A stretch of DNA of 64,000 nt from Yeosuana aromativorans (GTDB lineage Bacteria; Bacteroidota; Bacteroidia; Flavobacteriales; Flavobacteriaceae), in NCBI RefSeq assembly GCF_014646655.1, contig NZ_BMNR01000001.1, positions 281,195-345,194 on the forward strand. The letters run 5' to 3'. The first letter of the stretch is position 1, and each line of letters begins with the position of its first letter. Both the position numbers and the translations under genes were made by a program. Below are positions 1-8,728 of the stretch, in pieces. The notes under the pieces were generated by a model. That model did no database searches. It had not been told where the DNA came from and saw only the letters and a list, made by a program, of their open reading frames with translations.

Positions 1-1186
1 CTTCTATAAATGGGTTTAGATATGCCACTGCTTTTTTCATGACTCTAGCCGATTTCACTACTTGAGGCAAAAACATTTTGCCTGCTCCAAATAAATCGCC
101 CACAACGTTCATCCCAATCATTAAATGGCCTTCAATGACATCAATTGGTTTTTCGGCTTCCAATCTGGCAGCTTCAACATCTTCAATAATAAAGGCATCA
201 ATACCTTTTACCAGTGCATGGGTAATACGCTCTTGAAGCGACCCTTCACGCCAGGATAAATCAACACCCTTTTCAACTTTAGAGCCTTTTACGGTTTCGG
301 CAAAATCCAATAAACGCTCGGTAGCATCGTCACGCCTGTCCAAAATCACATCTTCAACATGTTCCAATAAATCCTTTGGAATATCATCATAGACCTCTAA
401 AAGCGCGGGATTAACAATTCCCATATTCATCCCCGCTTGAATGGCATGGTATAAAAACACCGAATGCATGGCTTCACGAACGCCATCATTTCCCCTAAAT
501 GAAAATGACACGTTACTCACACCACCACTCACACTTACATTTGGTAAATTTTGGCGCACCCAACGCGTGGCTTCAATAAAATCGATAGCATTACGGCGGT
601 GTTCTTCCATACCTGTGGCTACGGGGAATATGTTTAAATCAAAAATAATGTCTTCGGAAGGGAAATGGACCTCGTTCACCAATATATCATACGAACGCTT
701 AGCTATCTCTATTCGTCTTTCATAGTTATCCGCTTGGCCAACCTCATCAAACGCCATGACAATCACGGCGGCTCCATATCTCTTAATTTGTTTGGCTTCC
801 CAGATAAATTTCTCTTCGCCTTCTTTTAAGGAAATGGAATTAACCACGCACTTTCCTTGTACCACTTGCAAGCCAGCTTCAATGATTTCCCATTTGGAAC
901 TGTCAATCATGATTGGCACTCTAGAGATATCCGGTTCGGCAGCAATGAGATTTAAGAACTTAACCATGGACTCTTTTCCATCAATTAATCCATCGTCAAA
1001 ATTAACATCGATAATCTGTGCGCCACCATCAACTTGATGACGGGCTATATCAAGCGCTTCATCAAATTTTTCTTCTTTAATCAGTCTTAAAAACTTTCTT
1101 GAACCCGCCACATTGGTACGTTCACCAATATTGATGAAATTACTGTTTTCATTAAGTACCAAGGGCTCTAGCCCAGAAAGTTTCAT
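1..1186 (-). CDS. metH: Cobalamin-dependent methionine synthase, C-terminal part (pterin/B12 domains), cut by window edge
   Basis: This is the 5' part (about 395 codons) of the second half of a split MetH. It transfers methyl from 5-methyltetrahydrofolate to homocysteine through cobalamin. The start read here is the ATG at 1186 ([10 protein letters not shown]). An ATG at 1211 is in another frame and reaches a stop after 19 codons. The visible protein has the pterin-binding motif [13 protein letters not shown], then [11 protein letters not shown], then [10 protein letters not shown] and [15 protein letters not shown]. The visible end, with [25 protein letters not shown], enters the B12-binding module cap region. 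The B12 Rossmann domain and AdoMet activation domain should lie beyond the left edge. The gene follows the homocysteine-methyltransferase gene by about 33 nt, so the two halves are very likely co-transcribed under the SAM-I riboswitch upstream. Confidence 0.93.
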   Translation of the reverse strand, partial: MKLSGLEPLVLNENSNFINIGERTNVAGSRKFLRLIKEEKFDEALDIARHQVDGGAQIIDVNFDDGLIDGKESMVKFLNLIAAEPDISRVPIMIDSSKWEIIEAGLQVVQGKCVVNSISLKEGEEKFIWEAKQIKRYGAAVIVMAFDEVGQADNYERRIEIAKRSYDILVNEVHFPSEDIIFDLNIFPVATGMEEHRRNAIDFIEATRWVRQNLPNVSVSGGVSNVSFSFRGNDGVREAMHSVFLYHAIQAGMNMGIVNPALLEVYDDIPKDLLEHVEDVILDRRDDATERLLDFAETVKGSKVEKGVDLSWREGSLQERITHALVKGIDAFIIEDVEAARLEAEKPIDVIEGHLMIGMNVVGDLFGAGKMFLPQVVKSARVMKKAVAYLNPFIE

Positions 1187-1219
1187 GTATTTTGTTTGCT
1201 TAATTTTCATCAAAAAATT

Positions 1220-2233
1220 TTAATGTGACGCTGAAACTGGTTCAGAATAACGACGGGGTTTATATTTGGCAGCTATTTGGGCAATAACTTTAATATGCTC
1301 CGGTGTGGTTCCGCAACAACCCCCTATAATATTGATTAAATTCTTTTTTAAATACTCCTCAATTTGTTCGCCCATATCTTCTGGAGACTCATCGTACTCA
1401 CCAAAGGCATTGGGCAAGCCTGCATTAGGATGTGCTGAAATGGCAAAATCTGTTTTATTGGCAATGGCCTCTAAATGGGGCTGCAACAAACTAGCTCCTA
1501 AAGCACAATTAAATCCGATGGATAACAACGGAATATGTGATACGGATATTAAAAACGCTTCGGCCGTTTGCCCTGATAAGGTTCTGCCAGACGCATCTGT
1601 AATTGTACCACTTAACATAATAGGAATGTCAATATTTCTCGCTTCTTTCACTTCTTCAATAGCGAACAAGGCTGCTTTGGCATTTAAGGTATCAAACACG
1701 GTTTCTACCAACAGCAAATCAACACCGCCATCAATCAAGGCTTCAACCTGTTGTTTGTAGGCTATTCGCAATTCATCAAACGTAACGGCTCTGTAACCTG
1801 GATCATTGACATCGGGCGACATACTGGCCGTACGATTGGTCGGACCAATAGAACCCGCCACAAAACGTGGTTTATGTGGTTCTTTAGCTGTAAACTCATT
1901 GGCAACCTCCTTTGATATTTTTGCCGATTGATAATTGAGTTCATAAACCAAATCTTCCATTTGGTAGTCGGCCATAGCTATGGTAGTACCAGAAAATGTA
2001 TTGGTTTCTATAATATCGGCACCAGCTTCCAAGTATTTAGCGTGTATGGTTTTTATGGCTTGGGGTTGTGTAATGGACAACAAATCGTTATTGCCTTGCA
2101 AGGGTGTAGGATAGTCCTTAAAACGTTCCCCTCTATAATCTTCCTCAGAAAATTTATAGCGCTGAATCATGGTACCCATGGCACCATCGAGTACTAAAAT
2201 ACGATCCTGTAAAGCTTGTTTTATGTTTGACAT
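1220..2233 (-). CDS. metH: Methionine synthase homocysteine S-methyltransferase subunit (split MetH, N-terminal part)
   Basis: This 337-residue protein corresponds to the N-terminal homocysteine-binding TIM barrel of MetH (residues about 1-325). It holds homocysteine through a zinc thiolate. The start has the typical LDGAMGTMIQRY. The zinc ligands of the family are visible as GFNCALGA near residue 245 and the paired Cys of IIGGCCGTTPEH near 305. In E. coli this domain is fused to the pterin and B12 domains; here they are encoded by the next gene, 33 nt downstream. This split arrangement is common in Bacteroidota. A SAM-I riboswitch lies between its promoter and start codon, which fits repression when SAM is high. 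Confidence 0.95.
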   Translation of the reverse strand: MSNIKQALQDRILVLDGAMGTMIQRYKFSEEDYRGERFKDYPTPLQGNNDLLSITQPQAIKTIHAKYLEAGADIIETNTFSGTTIAMADYQMEDLVYELNYQSAKISKEVANEFTAKEPHKPRFVAGSIGPTNRTASMSPDVNDPGYRAVTFDELRIAYKQQVEALIDGGVDLLLVETVFDTLNAKAALFAIEEVKEARNIDIPIMLSGTITDASGRTLSGQTAEAFLISVSHIPLLSIGFNCALGASLLQPHLEAIANKTDFAISAHPNAGLPNAFGEYDESPEDMGEQIEEYLKKNLINIIGGCCGTTPEHIKVIAQIAAKYKPRRYSEPVSASH

Positions 2234-2287
2234 GTTGATTTTTTTTATATCTGTATGTCATCAAGAAAAGTAAGGGAAACACTTTTC

Positions 2288-2397
2288 GTTATCTTTCCAA
2301 TATTCATTGAAATATTAGTAGAACGTAGCACCTTCTTTACTAGATAAAGGGTTGCCAAGGCTTCAACGGGTCTATTCCCTCTACCTTTCTTGATAAC
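2288..2397 (-). promoter_or_regulatory. SAM-I (S-box) riboswitch upstream of metH
   Basis: Read on the minus strand, this has the S-box core in order: GTTATCAAGAAAGG, AGAGGGA, GACCC, TGAAGCC, GGCAACC, AAGGTGCTACGTTC, and a closing GGAAAGATAAC. P1 is visible as GTTATC (2397-2392) pairing with GATAAC (2293-2288). Downstream, 2256-2268 is complementary to the P1 5' strand at 2386-2398 over 13 positions with one G-U, so P1 and an alternative helix are mutually exclusive. This is the likely expression platform. I see no strong U-tract terminator, so the output may be translational. Confidence 0.93.
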
Positions 2398-2425
2398 ATT
2401 ATTTTTATGTTTATGAACTGGTGAG

Positions 2426-2433
2426 CAAAAATA
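2426..2433 (-). promoter_or_regulatory. Candidate -7 promoter element of metH transcript
   Basis: TATTTTTG on the minus strand matches the Bacteroidota -7 consensus TAnnTTTG and lies about 29 nt before the first base of the SAM-I aptamer. No clear TTG -33 element is seen at the usual spacing, so this is a partial match only. Confidence 0.45.
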
Positions 2434-2480
2434 CTATATATATTGTTTTTATTGGTAATAAATTGAAAAAAATCCCTGAT

Positions 2481-3371
2481 TTATTCAAATAAGGAAGACG
2501 ATAAATACCGGTCACCTCTATCACAAATAATTGCTACAATGACACCTTTATCAATGGTCTCGGCAATTTTTAATGCACTAAATACGGAACCACCACTGCT
2601 CATTCCCGCAAAAACCCCTTCTTCCCTGGCCAAACGTTGTGTTGTTTGTTTGGCATCTAATTCACTGACATCTACAACAACATCAACTTTAGAACGGTTA
2701 AAAAACTTAGGCACATAATCTGGCGACCATTTTCTGATGCCTGGTATTTTGGCCTCATCTTCTGGTTGGGCACCTACAATAGTGATGTTTTTATTTTTCT
2801 CCTTTAAATAGGTTGAAACGCCCATAATGGTTCCGGTAGTTCCCATGGCAGACACAAAATGGGTTACTTCTCCATTGGTGTCATTCCATATTTCAGGCCC
2901 TGTGGTTTTATAATGTGCTTTCCAGTTGTCTTCATTTTCAAATTGATTGAGTAAGGTATAGCCTTTTTCATCACGTAGCTGAAATGCCAAATCCCGTGAC
3001 CCTTCAATGCCTTCATCAGCAGGTGTTAAAATTACCTCGGCTCCATAAGCACGCATGGTCTTAACACGCTCTTCAGTGGAGTTTTCAGGCATAATCAACA
3101 CCATGTTCAAACCCAACAATTGGGCAATAAACGCCAATGCAATACCCGTATTCCCACTGGTTGCTTCAACCAAAAAATCTCCTCTTTTGATATCACCCCG
3201 TTTTAAAGCTTCATTAATCATATTGAAAGCAGGGCGGTCTTTAACGCTTCCTCCAGGATTATTACCTTCCAGCTTTAAATACAACTTGACATCTTTATTT
3301 GAAATAAGATGTGTCGCTTCAACAAGTGGTGTATTACCGATTTGATCTATGATACCTTTAATGGATGCCAT
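2481..3371 (-). CDS. cysM: Cysteine synthase B (O-acetylserine sulfhydrylase)
   Basis: PLP enzyme making cysteine from O-acetylserine and sulfide (CysM-type enzymes also accept thiosulfate). Its 296 residues fit the family. The PLP lysine is Lys44 in GGSVKDRP, the substrate loop is TSGNTG at 71-76, and a glycine-rich phosphate loop occurs at MGTTGT. The IPGIRKW segment and overall length favour CysM over CysK. It overlaps the 3' end of cysE by 14 bp, so the two genes of the last two steps are translationally coupled. It is the last gene of the sulfate-assimilation operon; the metH promoter and riboswitch follow. Confidence 0.94.
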   Translation of the reverse strand: MASIKGIIDQIGNTPLVEATHLISNKDVKLYLKLEGNNPGGSVKDRPAFNMINEALKRGDIKRGDFLVEATSGNTGIALAFIAQLLGLNMVLIMPENSTEERVKTMRAYGAEVILTPADEGIEGSRDLAFQLRDEKGYTLLNQFENEDNWKAHYKTTGPEIWNDTNGEVTHFVSAMGTTGTIMGVSTYLKEKNKNITIVGAQPEDEAKIPGIRKWSPDYVPKFFNRSKVDVVVDVSELDAKQTTQRLAREEGVFAGMSSGGSVFSALKIAETIDKGVIVAIICDRGDRYLSSSLFE

Positions 3372-4092
3372 TTTTTTTAGGTCTGATTTTGATTTCTGTT
3401 TGATAGGTTACCAATGAGTTTTCAGGAACTGACTGAGTGATCCAAACGTTAGCTCCAATGGTTGTATTGGCACCAATGACTATGTCCCCGCCCAATATGG
3501 TGGCATTGGCATAAATAGTAACGTTATCCTCAATAGTTGGGTGCCGTTTGGTGGACTGCATATCCTTTTTTACCTGAAGTCCTCCAAGGGTAACACCTTG
3601 AAATATTTTTACATTACTTTTTATAACTGAAGTTTCACCAATGACAATTCCCGTTCCATGATCCAGAAAAAACGAATCGCCTATAGTTGCTCCTGGGTGG
3701 ATATCAATACCTGTAATGCCGTGCACATACTCACTCATCATTCTGGGCATAATAGGAACCTTTAAAAGATGTAATTGATGGCTCAATCTGTAAATTGATA
3801 TGGCATAAAAACCGGGATAAGCCAAATACACTTCTTGTATGCAAGTAGAAGCTGGGTCGTTTTTTAAAAACGAGGCAGCATCTAAATCCAGTTTTTTCCT
3901 GATGGTTAAAAACGTTCCTTGAAACTCATTCCAAATACCCGCTCCGTTTTCGATATTAAGATTTGATGTGATTTCCAGAAACGTATCTTTTAAATAAAGC
4001 GTTTCAGATTCTTGCTCATCAAACAAATTATAAAACAATCGTTTTGTAAACGGTTTTATAAGCTCTTTTAAACGGATATTATATTTCTTCAT
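3358..4092 (-). CDS. cysE: Serine O-acetyltransferase
   Basis: Makes O-acetylserine from serine and acetyl-CoA, the carbon skeleton for cysteine. An N-terminal helical domain (about 1-120) is followed by a left-handed beta-helix of hexapeptide repeats from about residue 128. The conserved DIHPGATIG and LDHGTGIVIGE segments carry the catalytic His and Asp region. It ends with KIRPKKNGIH. The length of 244 is close to the bacterial SAT/EpsC type. The 3' end overlaps cysM by 14 bp, and about 45 nt separate it from the reductase gene upstream. The C-terminal tail ends in Ile-His; many SATs bind CysK through a C-terminal Ile, and whether this one binds CysM cannot be seen. Confidence 0.94.
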   Translation of the reverse strand: MKKYNIRLKELIKPFTKRLFYNLFDEQESETLYLKDTFLEITSNLNIENGAGIWNEFQGTFLTIRKKLDLDAASFLKNDPASTCIQEVYLAYPGFYAISIYRLSHQLHLLKVPIMPRMMSEYVHGITGIDIHPGATIGDSFFLDHGTGIVIGETSVIKSNVKIFQGVTLGGLQVKKDMQSTKRHPTIEDNVTIYANATILGGDIVIGANTTIGANVWITQSVPENSLVTYQTEIKIRPKKNGIH

Positions 4093-4137
4093 GGTTAAGT
4101 GTGCTATAGGAACGTAAAATTACACAATAAAAAAATA

Positions 4138-5190
4138 TTATTGTATAGATTGTACCACAGCTTTTGGGGCTTCTTTACGGGTTCCGTCAAAACCATCCAC
4201 GCCACTAACCGTTGTATATTTTAAAACATACTTCTTACCAGGATTGATGATTCTATAGGCAGCTTGGCACATCAATGTGGCTTCATGAAATCCGCACAAA
4301 ATCAATTTAAGCTTTTCCGGATAGGTATTTACATCGCCAATGGCAAAAATCCCTGGAATATTGGTTTCGTAGTTTCTGGTATGATCTACCTTAATGGCGT
4401 TCTTTTCAATTTCCAGCCCCCAATCTCCGATTGGCCCCAGTTTTGGTGACAATCCAAACAATGGAATAAAGTAATCCGCGGCTAGTAATATTTTTTCATC
4501 TCCTTTAGTAACAGTTACGCCTTCTAACTGTTTGTTACCATACAAAGCCGTTACCTCGGCAGGAGTAATGAGGTTTATTTTACCCAAATCTTTTAATTCC
4601 TTGACTTTTTCTACTGAATCCAATGCGCCTCTAAATTCATTTCGTCTATGAATCAAGGTTACTTCTGAAGCTACATTTGCCAAAAAGATACTCCAATCCA
4701 AAGCTGAATCTCCCCCTCCTGAAATGACTACTTTTTTATTTCTGAAAACTTCAGGATCCTTAATAAAATACTCTACACCATTATCTTCAAAGTAAGCAAT
4801 ATTATCAATCAACGGTTTTCTCGGCTCAAAAGACCCTAAACCTCCTGCAATGGCCACAACAGGCGCGTGATGTTGTGTGCCTTTATTGGTTGTTACAATA
4901 AAAGAGCCGTCTTCTTGCTTTTCAATGGTTTCTGCACGCTCTCCCAATGTAAAACCTGGCTCAAACTGTTTACCTTGTTCCAATAAGTTTTTTGTTAAAT
5001 CGCCCGCCAAGATTTCAGGAAAACCAGGAATATCATAAATTGGCTTTTTTGGATATATTTCAGAGCATTGCCCACCAGGTTGTGGCAAGGCATCAATTAA
5101 ATGGCATTTCAACTTTAATAATCCTGCTTCAAAAACCGTGAACAAACCTGTTGGTCCTGCACCTATAATCAGTATGTCTGTTTTAATCAT
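4138..5190 (-). CDS. Ferredoxin--NADP+ reductase (type 2, thioredoxin-reductase-like)
   Basis: A flavoprotein of the TrxR-like FNR type. The FAD-binding GAGPTG lies at residues 10-15, PQPGGQC at about 37, the NAD(P)-binding GGGDSALDW in the middle, and GIFAIGDVNTYP near the C-terminus. The redox Cys pair of true thioredoxin reductases (CxxC) is absent, which supports an FNR role. I place the start at 5190 (MIKTDILIIG), 1 nt after the stop of the upstream gene. An in-frame ATG at 5211 would add seven residues and overlap that gene. Its place in the sulfate operon suggests it supplies ferredoxin electrons to the siroheme sulfite reductase (inference). Confidence 0.88.
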   Translation of the reverse strand: MIKTDILIIGAGPTGLFTVFEAGLLKLKCHLIDALPQPGGQCSEIYPKKPIYDIPGFPEILAGDLTKNLLEQGKQFEPGFTLGERAETIEKQEDGSFIVTTNKGTQHHAPVVAIAGGLGSFEPRKPLIDNIAYFEDNGVEYFIKDPEVFRNKKVVISGGGDSALDWSIFLANVASEVTLIHRRNEFRGALDSVEKVKELKDLGKINLITPAEVTALYGNKQLEGVTVTKGDEKILLAADYFIPLFGLSPKLGPIGDWGLEIEKNAIKVDHTRNYETNIPGIFAIGDVNTYPEKLKLILCGFHEATLMCQAAYRIINPGKKYVLKYTTVSGVDGFDGTRKEAPKAVVQSIQ

Positions 5191-5191
5191 T

Positions 5192-5776
5192 TTAATCTTC
5201 TTTTTTAGCAATTAATCCTTTAGTAAATTCGTTTAAAGTCTCTACTTTTTGTTCAAAATCACCTTGTATTGTTTTTCTATATTCATTTAAATTTTTAACC
5301 AAATCATCTACATTTTCAGGGATAACGTCCTCAAAAAACTGGCGCAATCGCTTAGCCGTAGTAGGTGACTTTCCATTAGTCGAAATGGCAACCTTAACAT
5401 TACCTTTTGTAACGATTCCGCCCATGTAAAAATCACAATATGGTGGATTGTCAGCCACATTTACTAATTTTCTTTTTTTTCTACAATGCTTATAAACCTT
5501 GAAGTTTACTTCTGGTATATCTGTTGTTGCAATAACAATTTGACTGCCTTTTAAATATCTTTTATGGTAACGGTCTTCAATCAAAGTTACATTGCCTGTT
5601 TTTGCCAGTTCTTTAGTACCTTCCCTAAACATTGGCGACACCATAATTACATGAGCATCTGGACTGGATTTCAACAGAAATTTTAATTTCTCTTCAGCAA
5701 CAAATCCTCCTCCTACAATAAGTACATTTAGCTTATTAAGCTTTAAGAAAACAGGATATAGATTGTTACGTTCCAT
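5192..5776 (-). CDS. Precorrin-2 dehydrogenase / siroheme synthase N-terminal domain protein
   Basis: 194-residue homologue of the N-terminal part of CysG (Met8-like), which oxidises precorrin-2 and can insert iron to give siroheme. The Rossmann motif NVLIVGGGFVAEEKL lies near residue 18. NVADNPPYCDFYMGG and the siroheme-synthase segment STNGKSPTTAKRLR follow. It is much shorter than CysG because the methyltransferase half is the neighbouring gene. It lies 6 nt from that gene and directly before the FNR gene. It provides the siroheme cofactor for the sulfite reductase two genes upstream. Confidence 0.92.
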   Translation of the reverse strand: MERNNLYPVFLKLNKLNVLIVGGGFVAEEKLKFLLKSSPDAHVIMVSPMFREGTKELAKTGNVTLIEDRYHKRYLKGSQIVIATTDIPEVNFKVYKHCRKKRKLVNVADNPPYCDFYMGGIVTKGNVKVAISTNGKSPTTAKRLRQFFEDVIPENVDDLVKNLNEYRKTIQGDFEQKVETLNEFTKGLIAKKED

Positions 5777-5782
5777 TAAAAA

Positions 5783-6559
5783 TTAAATGTTTTTAAGCTC
5801 TTTTACTTCGGTTAATACTGATGTTAAAACTACGCGCTCTTTTACCACATCGCCAATAACAATGATTGCTGGCGATGATAATTGATTTTTCTCAACAACA
5901 TTTACAATGGTATCAATCGTTCCAAAACCAACTTTTTCTTGTTCAGTAGTTCCATTTTGAATAACAGCAACTGCCATATTATGCTTGCTTTGTGCTTTAA
6001 AAACCTCTACAATTTCAGCTAATTTACCCATTCCCATTAAGATGACAACCGTAGCCGTAGACTGTGCCGCTAAGATAACATCGGTTGATAATTGATGTGA
6101 TTTTGTAGTACCGGTAATTACCCAAAAACTTTCGGAAGCTCCACGTTTTGTTAATGGGATGCCTTGATAGGCTGGTACTGCAAATGATGAGGAAATTCCT
6201 GGAACCACATACGTTTCTATATCAAATTGTCTAACATAATCAATCTCTTCGGCGCCTCTTCCAAAAATAAACGGATCGCCACCTTTTAATCGTACCACAT
6301 GCCCATGACTGTATGCCCTACTCACAATTAGTTCATTGATTTGTTCTTGCTGATAGGCATAGCAACCTTTACGTTTACCCACAAAAATAAGTTCAGCTTC
6401 TGGAGATGCATACCCCAGCAATGCTTCATTTATTAAAGCATCATATAAAATAACATTTGCAGACTCAATGGCTTTTATAGCCTTGAGCGTTATCAAATCC
6501 GGATCGCCAGGACCAGCACCTACAACTGTCAGTTTCGGATTTTTATGGTTTAGTTCCAT
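5783..6559 (-). CDS. cobA: Uroporphyrinogen-III C-methyltransferase
   Basis: SAM-dependent bis-methylation of uroporphyrinogen III to precorrin-2, the branch point to siroheme (and B12). About 258 residues, the usual length of a stand-alone SUMT. Motifs are VVGAGPGDPDLITLKA near the start, RLKGGDPFIFGRG, VPGISSSFAVPAYQGIPLT, and MGMGKL. I use the second in-frame ATG (MELNHKNPKL); one two codons upstream (6565) is also possible. Either way it overlaps the 3' end of the sulfite reductase gene, indicating translational coupling. Symbols cobA, sumT and cysG-C are all in use for this family. Confidence 0.92.
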   Translation of the reverse strand: MELNHKNPKLTVVGAGPGDPDLITLKAIKAIESANVILYDALINEALLGYASPEAELIFVGKRKGCYAYQQEQINELIVSRAYSHGHVVRLKGGDPFIFGRGAEEIDYVRQFDIETYVVPGISSSFAVPAYQGIPLTKRGASESFWVITGTTKSHQLSTDVILAAQSTATVVILMGMGKLAEIVEVFKAQSKHNMAVAVIQNGTTEQEKVGFGTIDTIVNVVEKNQLSSPAIIVIGDVVKERVVLTSVLTEVKELKNI

Positions 6560-8684
6560 GGACAATTAGATTTAATACTGCTTGGTTTTTAATCCTATTC
6601 GATTCGTTTTCTGATTCTCTGTATGTTTTAACTTTCTCTAAAAACAAAACAGCATTATCAATATAACTTGAAGCAAATTCCTGCGTAGGTGCAAATTCTT
6701 TAATTTGGTAAATCAATTCAGAAAACGTAGTCCCTAAATCCAGTTTTCCATTTGAAATAAAGGTTTCATCAAACTGGCTAATAATGCCTGCTTGTGTATT
6801 GGTACTTATATTTTCTGCCAATAATAAGGCTTTGGCTGAATTTACCATAGAGCTATAGGCATGATAAATAGCACTTGAGTAGACCTTATCTTCAAAAGAA
6901 GTTTTTGCATTTTCTATTTTCTCTTCACTTTCCAAAAACAAGGTTGAAATTAAATCAATGACCACGCCGGCACATTCACCAACACCAATGGCTTTTTTGT
7001 ATACTTCATCCGTTCCCCAATCAATAAAATCGGCTTGGGTTAAATTGGTTACATCCTGAAGATCATTCAACAAATCATAGAAATAGCGTTCCCCTGTAAC
7101 TTTATAATATTCAACAAAAGTTTTGCCTTGGGCATTGGCTTCAAAATCATTCAATATTCTACGCAATGCTTCTGGGCCTCTTCTACTAGGAATTTTCACC
7201 ACTTTATCAGCAAAAAGACCATTACCATCACCTAAATTACCGCCACCTAAAAGGACTTGTAACGCTGGTGCCACCAATTTATCTGGTGTACGGACTGACA
7301 TCCCTTGAAAACCAATATTGGCCATATTGTGTTGTCCGCAGGCATTCATGCACCCGCTTATTTTAATGACCAAATCATTGTTATCTAAATATTGTGGGTA
7401 CTCGGTTTTTATAACACGCTCCAATTCTGCAGCAATACCAGTACTACTAGCAATACCCAAGTTACAAGTATCAGTTCCTGGACATGCCGTAATGTCAACC
7501 GCCTTATTGTATCCTGCTTCTGCAAACCCAAGCTTATCCAATTCGGTGTAGAAAAATGGTACCAAATCTTCTTTTACAAATGGAATCAATATATTTTGAC
7601 GAAGTGTTAAACGGATTTCCCCTGCAGCATATTTTTCAACCAAATTAGCCAATAACCTGGCTTTATCAGTATAAAAATCACCTAACAACACTTTAATACC
7701 AATGGCCACATAACCCTCTTGTTTTTGAGGGATGAGATTTGTTGACTTCCAAGTTTCAAAAGCCTTTTGGTCTTTAATTTCAGTTTGAGGAACCTCAACA
7801 TTCACTGGCTTTGATGCCACATAAGATTCATGGTCAATTGGCACCGATTTGAATTCAATAGCATTTTGTTCGGCATCAACCAGTTCCTTAAAAGCGTCTA
7901 GCCCAATATCCTTGATTAAGAATTTCATTCGTGCTTTGGCTCTGCTTCTGCGTTCGCCATAGCGATCAAAAACCCTAAGCACACCTTCCATAACGGGTAT
8001 AATTTTATCAGAAGGCAAAAAGCTGTACAACTCATCCGCATGACGTGGTTGCGAACCCAATCCGCCACCAAGCATCACTTTAAAACCTCGAACACCATCT
8101 TTAATTTTTGCAATAAATCCTAAATCGTGCATGTAAGCAAGTCCGGTATCTTCATCAGATGATGAAAACGACACCTTGAACTTTCGTCCCATTTCTTGAC
8201 AAATAGGATTTCTTAAAAAGAATTTAAAAACCGCATCGGCATAAGGTGATACATCAAATGGTTCATTAACGTCAATCCCAGCCGTTTCAGAAGCTGTTAC
8301 GTTTCTTACCGTATTACCACAGGCTTCGCGTAGGGTCACATCATCTTTTTCCAAATCGGCCCATAATTCTGGCGTTCTGTTTAGATCAACATGATGAATT
8401 TGAATATCCTGACGGGTTGTGATGTGCAACCGTCCACGTGAATATTCATCCGACACATCGGCAATTCTTAATAGTTGATTGCTCAATACTTTTCCAAAAG
8501 GTAATTTGATTCGAATCATTTGCACACCTTCCTGACGCTGACCGTAAACACCACGTGCCAACCGAAGACTTCTAAATTTTTCTTCATCAATTTTACCTGT
8601 ATTGAATAGCTCAATTTTTTTAGCTAATTCAATGATGTCCTTTTCGACAATAGGATTTTCTATTTCCGTTCTAAAACTTTGCAT
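6543..8684 (-). CDS. Siroheme-dependent sulfite (nitrite/sulfite) reductase with C-terminal HEPN-like domain
   Basis: 713 residues. Residues about 1-560 form a two-repeat nitrite/sulfite reductase. The [4Fe-4S]-siroheme cysteines are visible as C401-x5-C407 (ACPGTDTC) and C445-x3-C449 (SGCMNACGQH). Context (CysH, siroheme genes, FNR) points to sulfite reduction to sulfide with ferredoxin as donor. About 150 residues are added at the C-terminus. Residues about 590-690 (KVYSSAIYHAYSSMVNSAKALLL, then GIISQFDETF) look like a HEPN/UPF0332 helical domain, whose usual HxG before the second helix reads TQAG here. A catalytic HEPN RNase motif is therefore not seen. The function of the fusion is unknown to me. 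Confidence 0.88.
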   Translation of the reverse strand: MQSFRTEIENPIVEKDIIELAKKIELFNTGKIDEEKFRSLRLARGVYGQRQEGVQMIRIKLPFGKVLSNQLLRIADVSDEYSRGRLHITTRQDIQIHHVDLNRTPELWADLEKDDVTLREACGNTVRNVTASETAGIDVNEPFDVSPYADAVFKFFLRNPICQEMGRKFKVSFSSSDEDTGLAYMHDLGFIAKIKDGVRGFKVMLGGGLGSQPRHADELYSFLPSDKIIPVMEGVLRVFDRYGERRSRAKARMKFLIKDIGLDAFKELVDAEQNAIEFKSVPIDHESYVASKPVNVEVPQTEIKDQKAFETWKSTNLIPQKQEGYVAIGIKVLLGDFYTDKARLLANLVEKYAAGEIRLTLRQNILIPFVKEDLVPFFYTELDKLGFAEAGYNKAVDITACPGTDTCNLGIASSTGIAAELERVIKTEYPQYLDNNDLVIKISGCMNACGQHNMANIGFQGMSVRTPDKLVAPALQVLLGGGNLGDGNGLFADKVVKIPSRRGPEALRRILNDFEANAQGKTFVEYYKVTGERYFYDLLNDLQDVTNLTQADFIDWGTDEVYKKAIGVGECAGVVIDLISTLFLESEEKIENAKTSFEDKVYSSAIYHAYSSMVNSAKALLLAENISTNTQAGIISQFDETFISNGKLDLGTTFSELIYQIKEFAPTQEFASSYIDNAVLFLEKVKTYRESENESNRIKNQAVLNLIVHGTKP

Positions 8685-8728
8685 CTCGTACCTGACCTTA
8701 CTTTATAGCAAGAATTTTTTAATTATTT

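Noticed and set aside
1186..1211. ATG at 1211 as start of the second MetH gene
   Set aside because: This frame ends after 19 codons. The pterin-binding protein is in another frame and starts at 1186.
1266..1760. 164-codon plus-strand ORF inside metH
   Set aside because: Antisense shadow of a well-supported gene; no family resemblance and no own promoter. The same applies to other antisense frames such as 13414-13812, 41743-42126 and 45340-45663.
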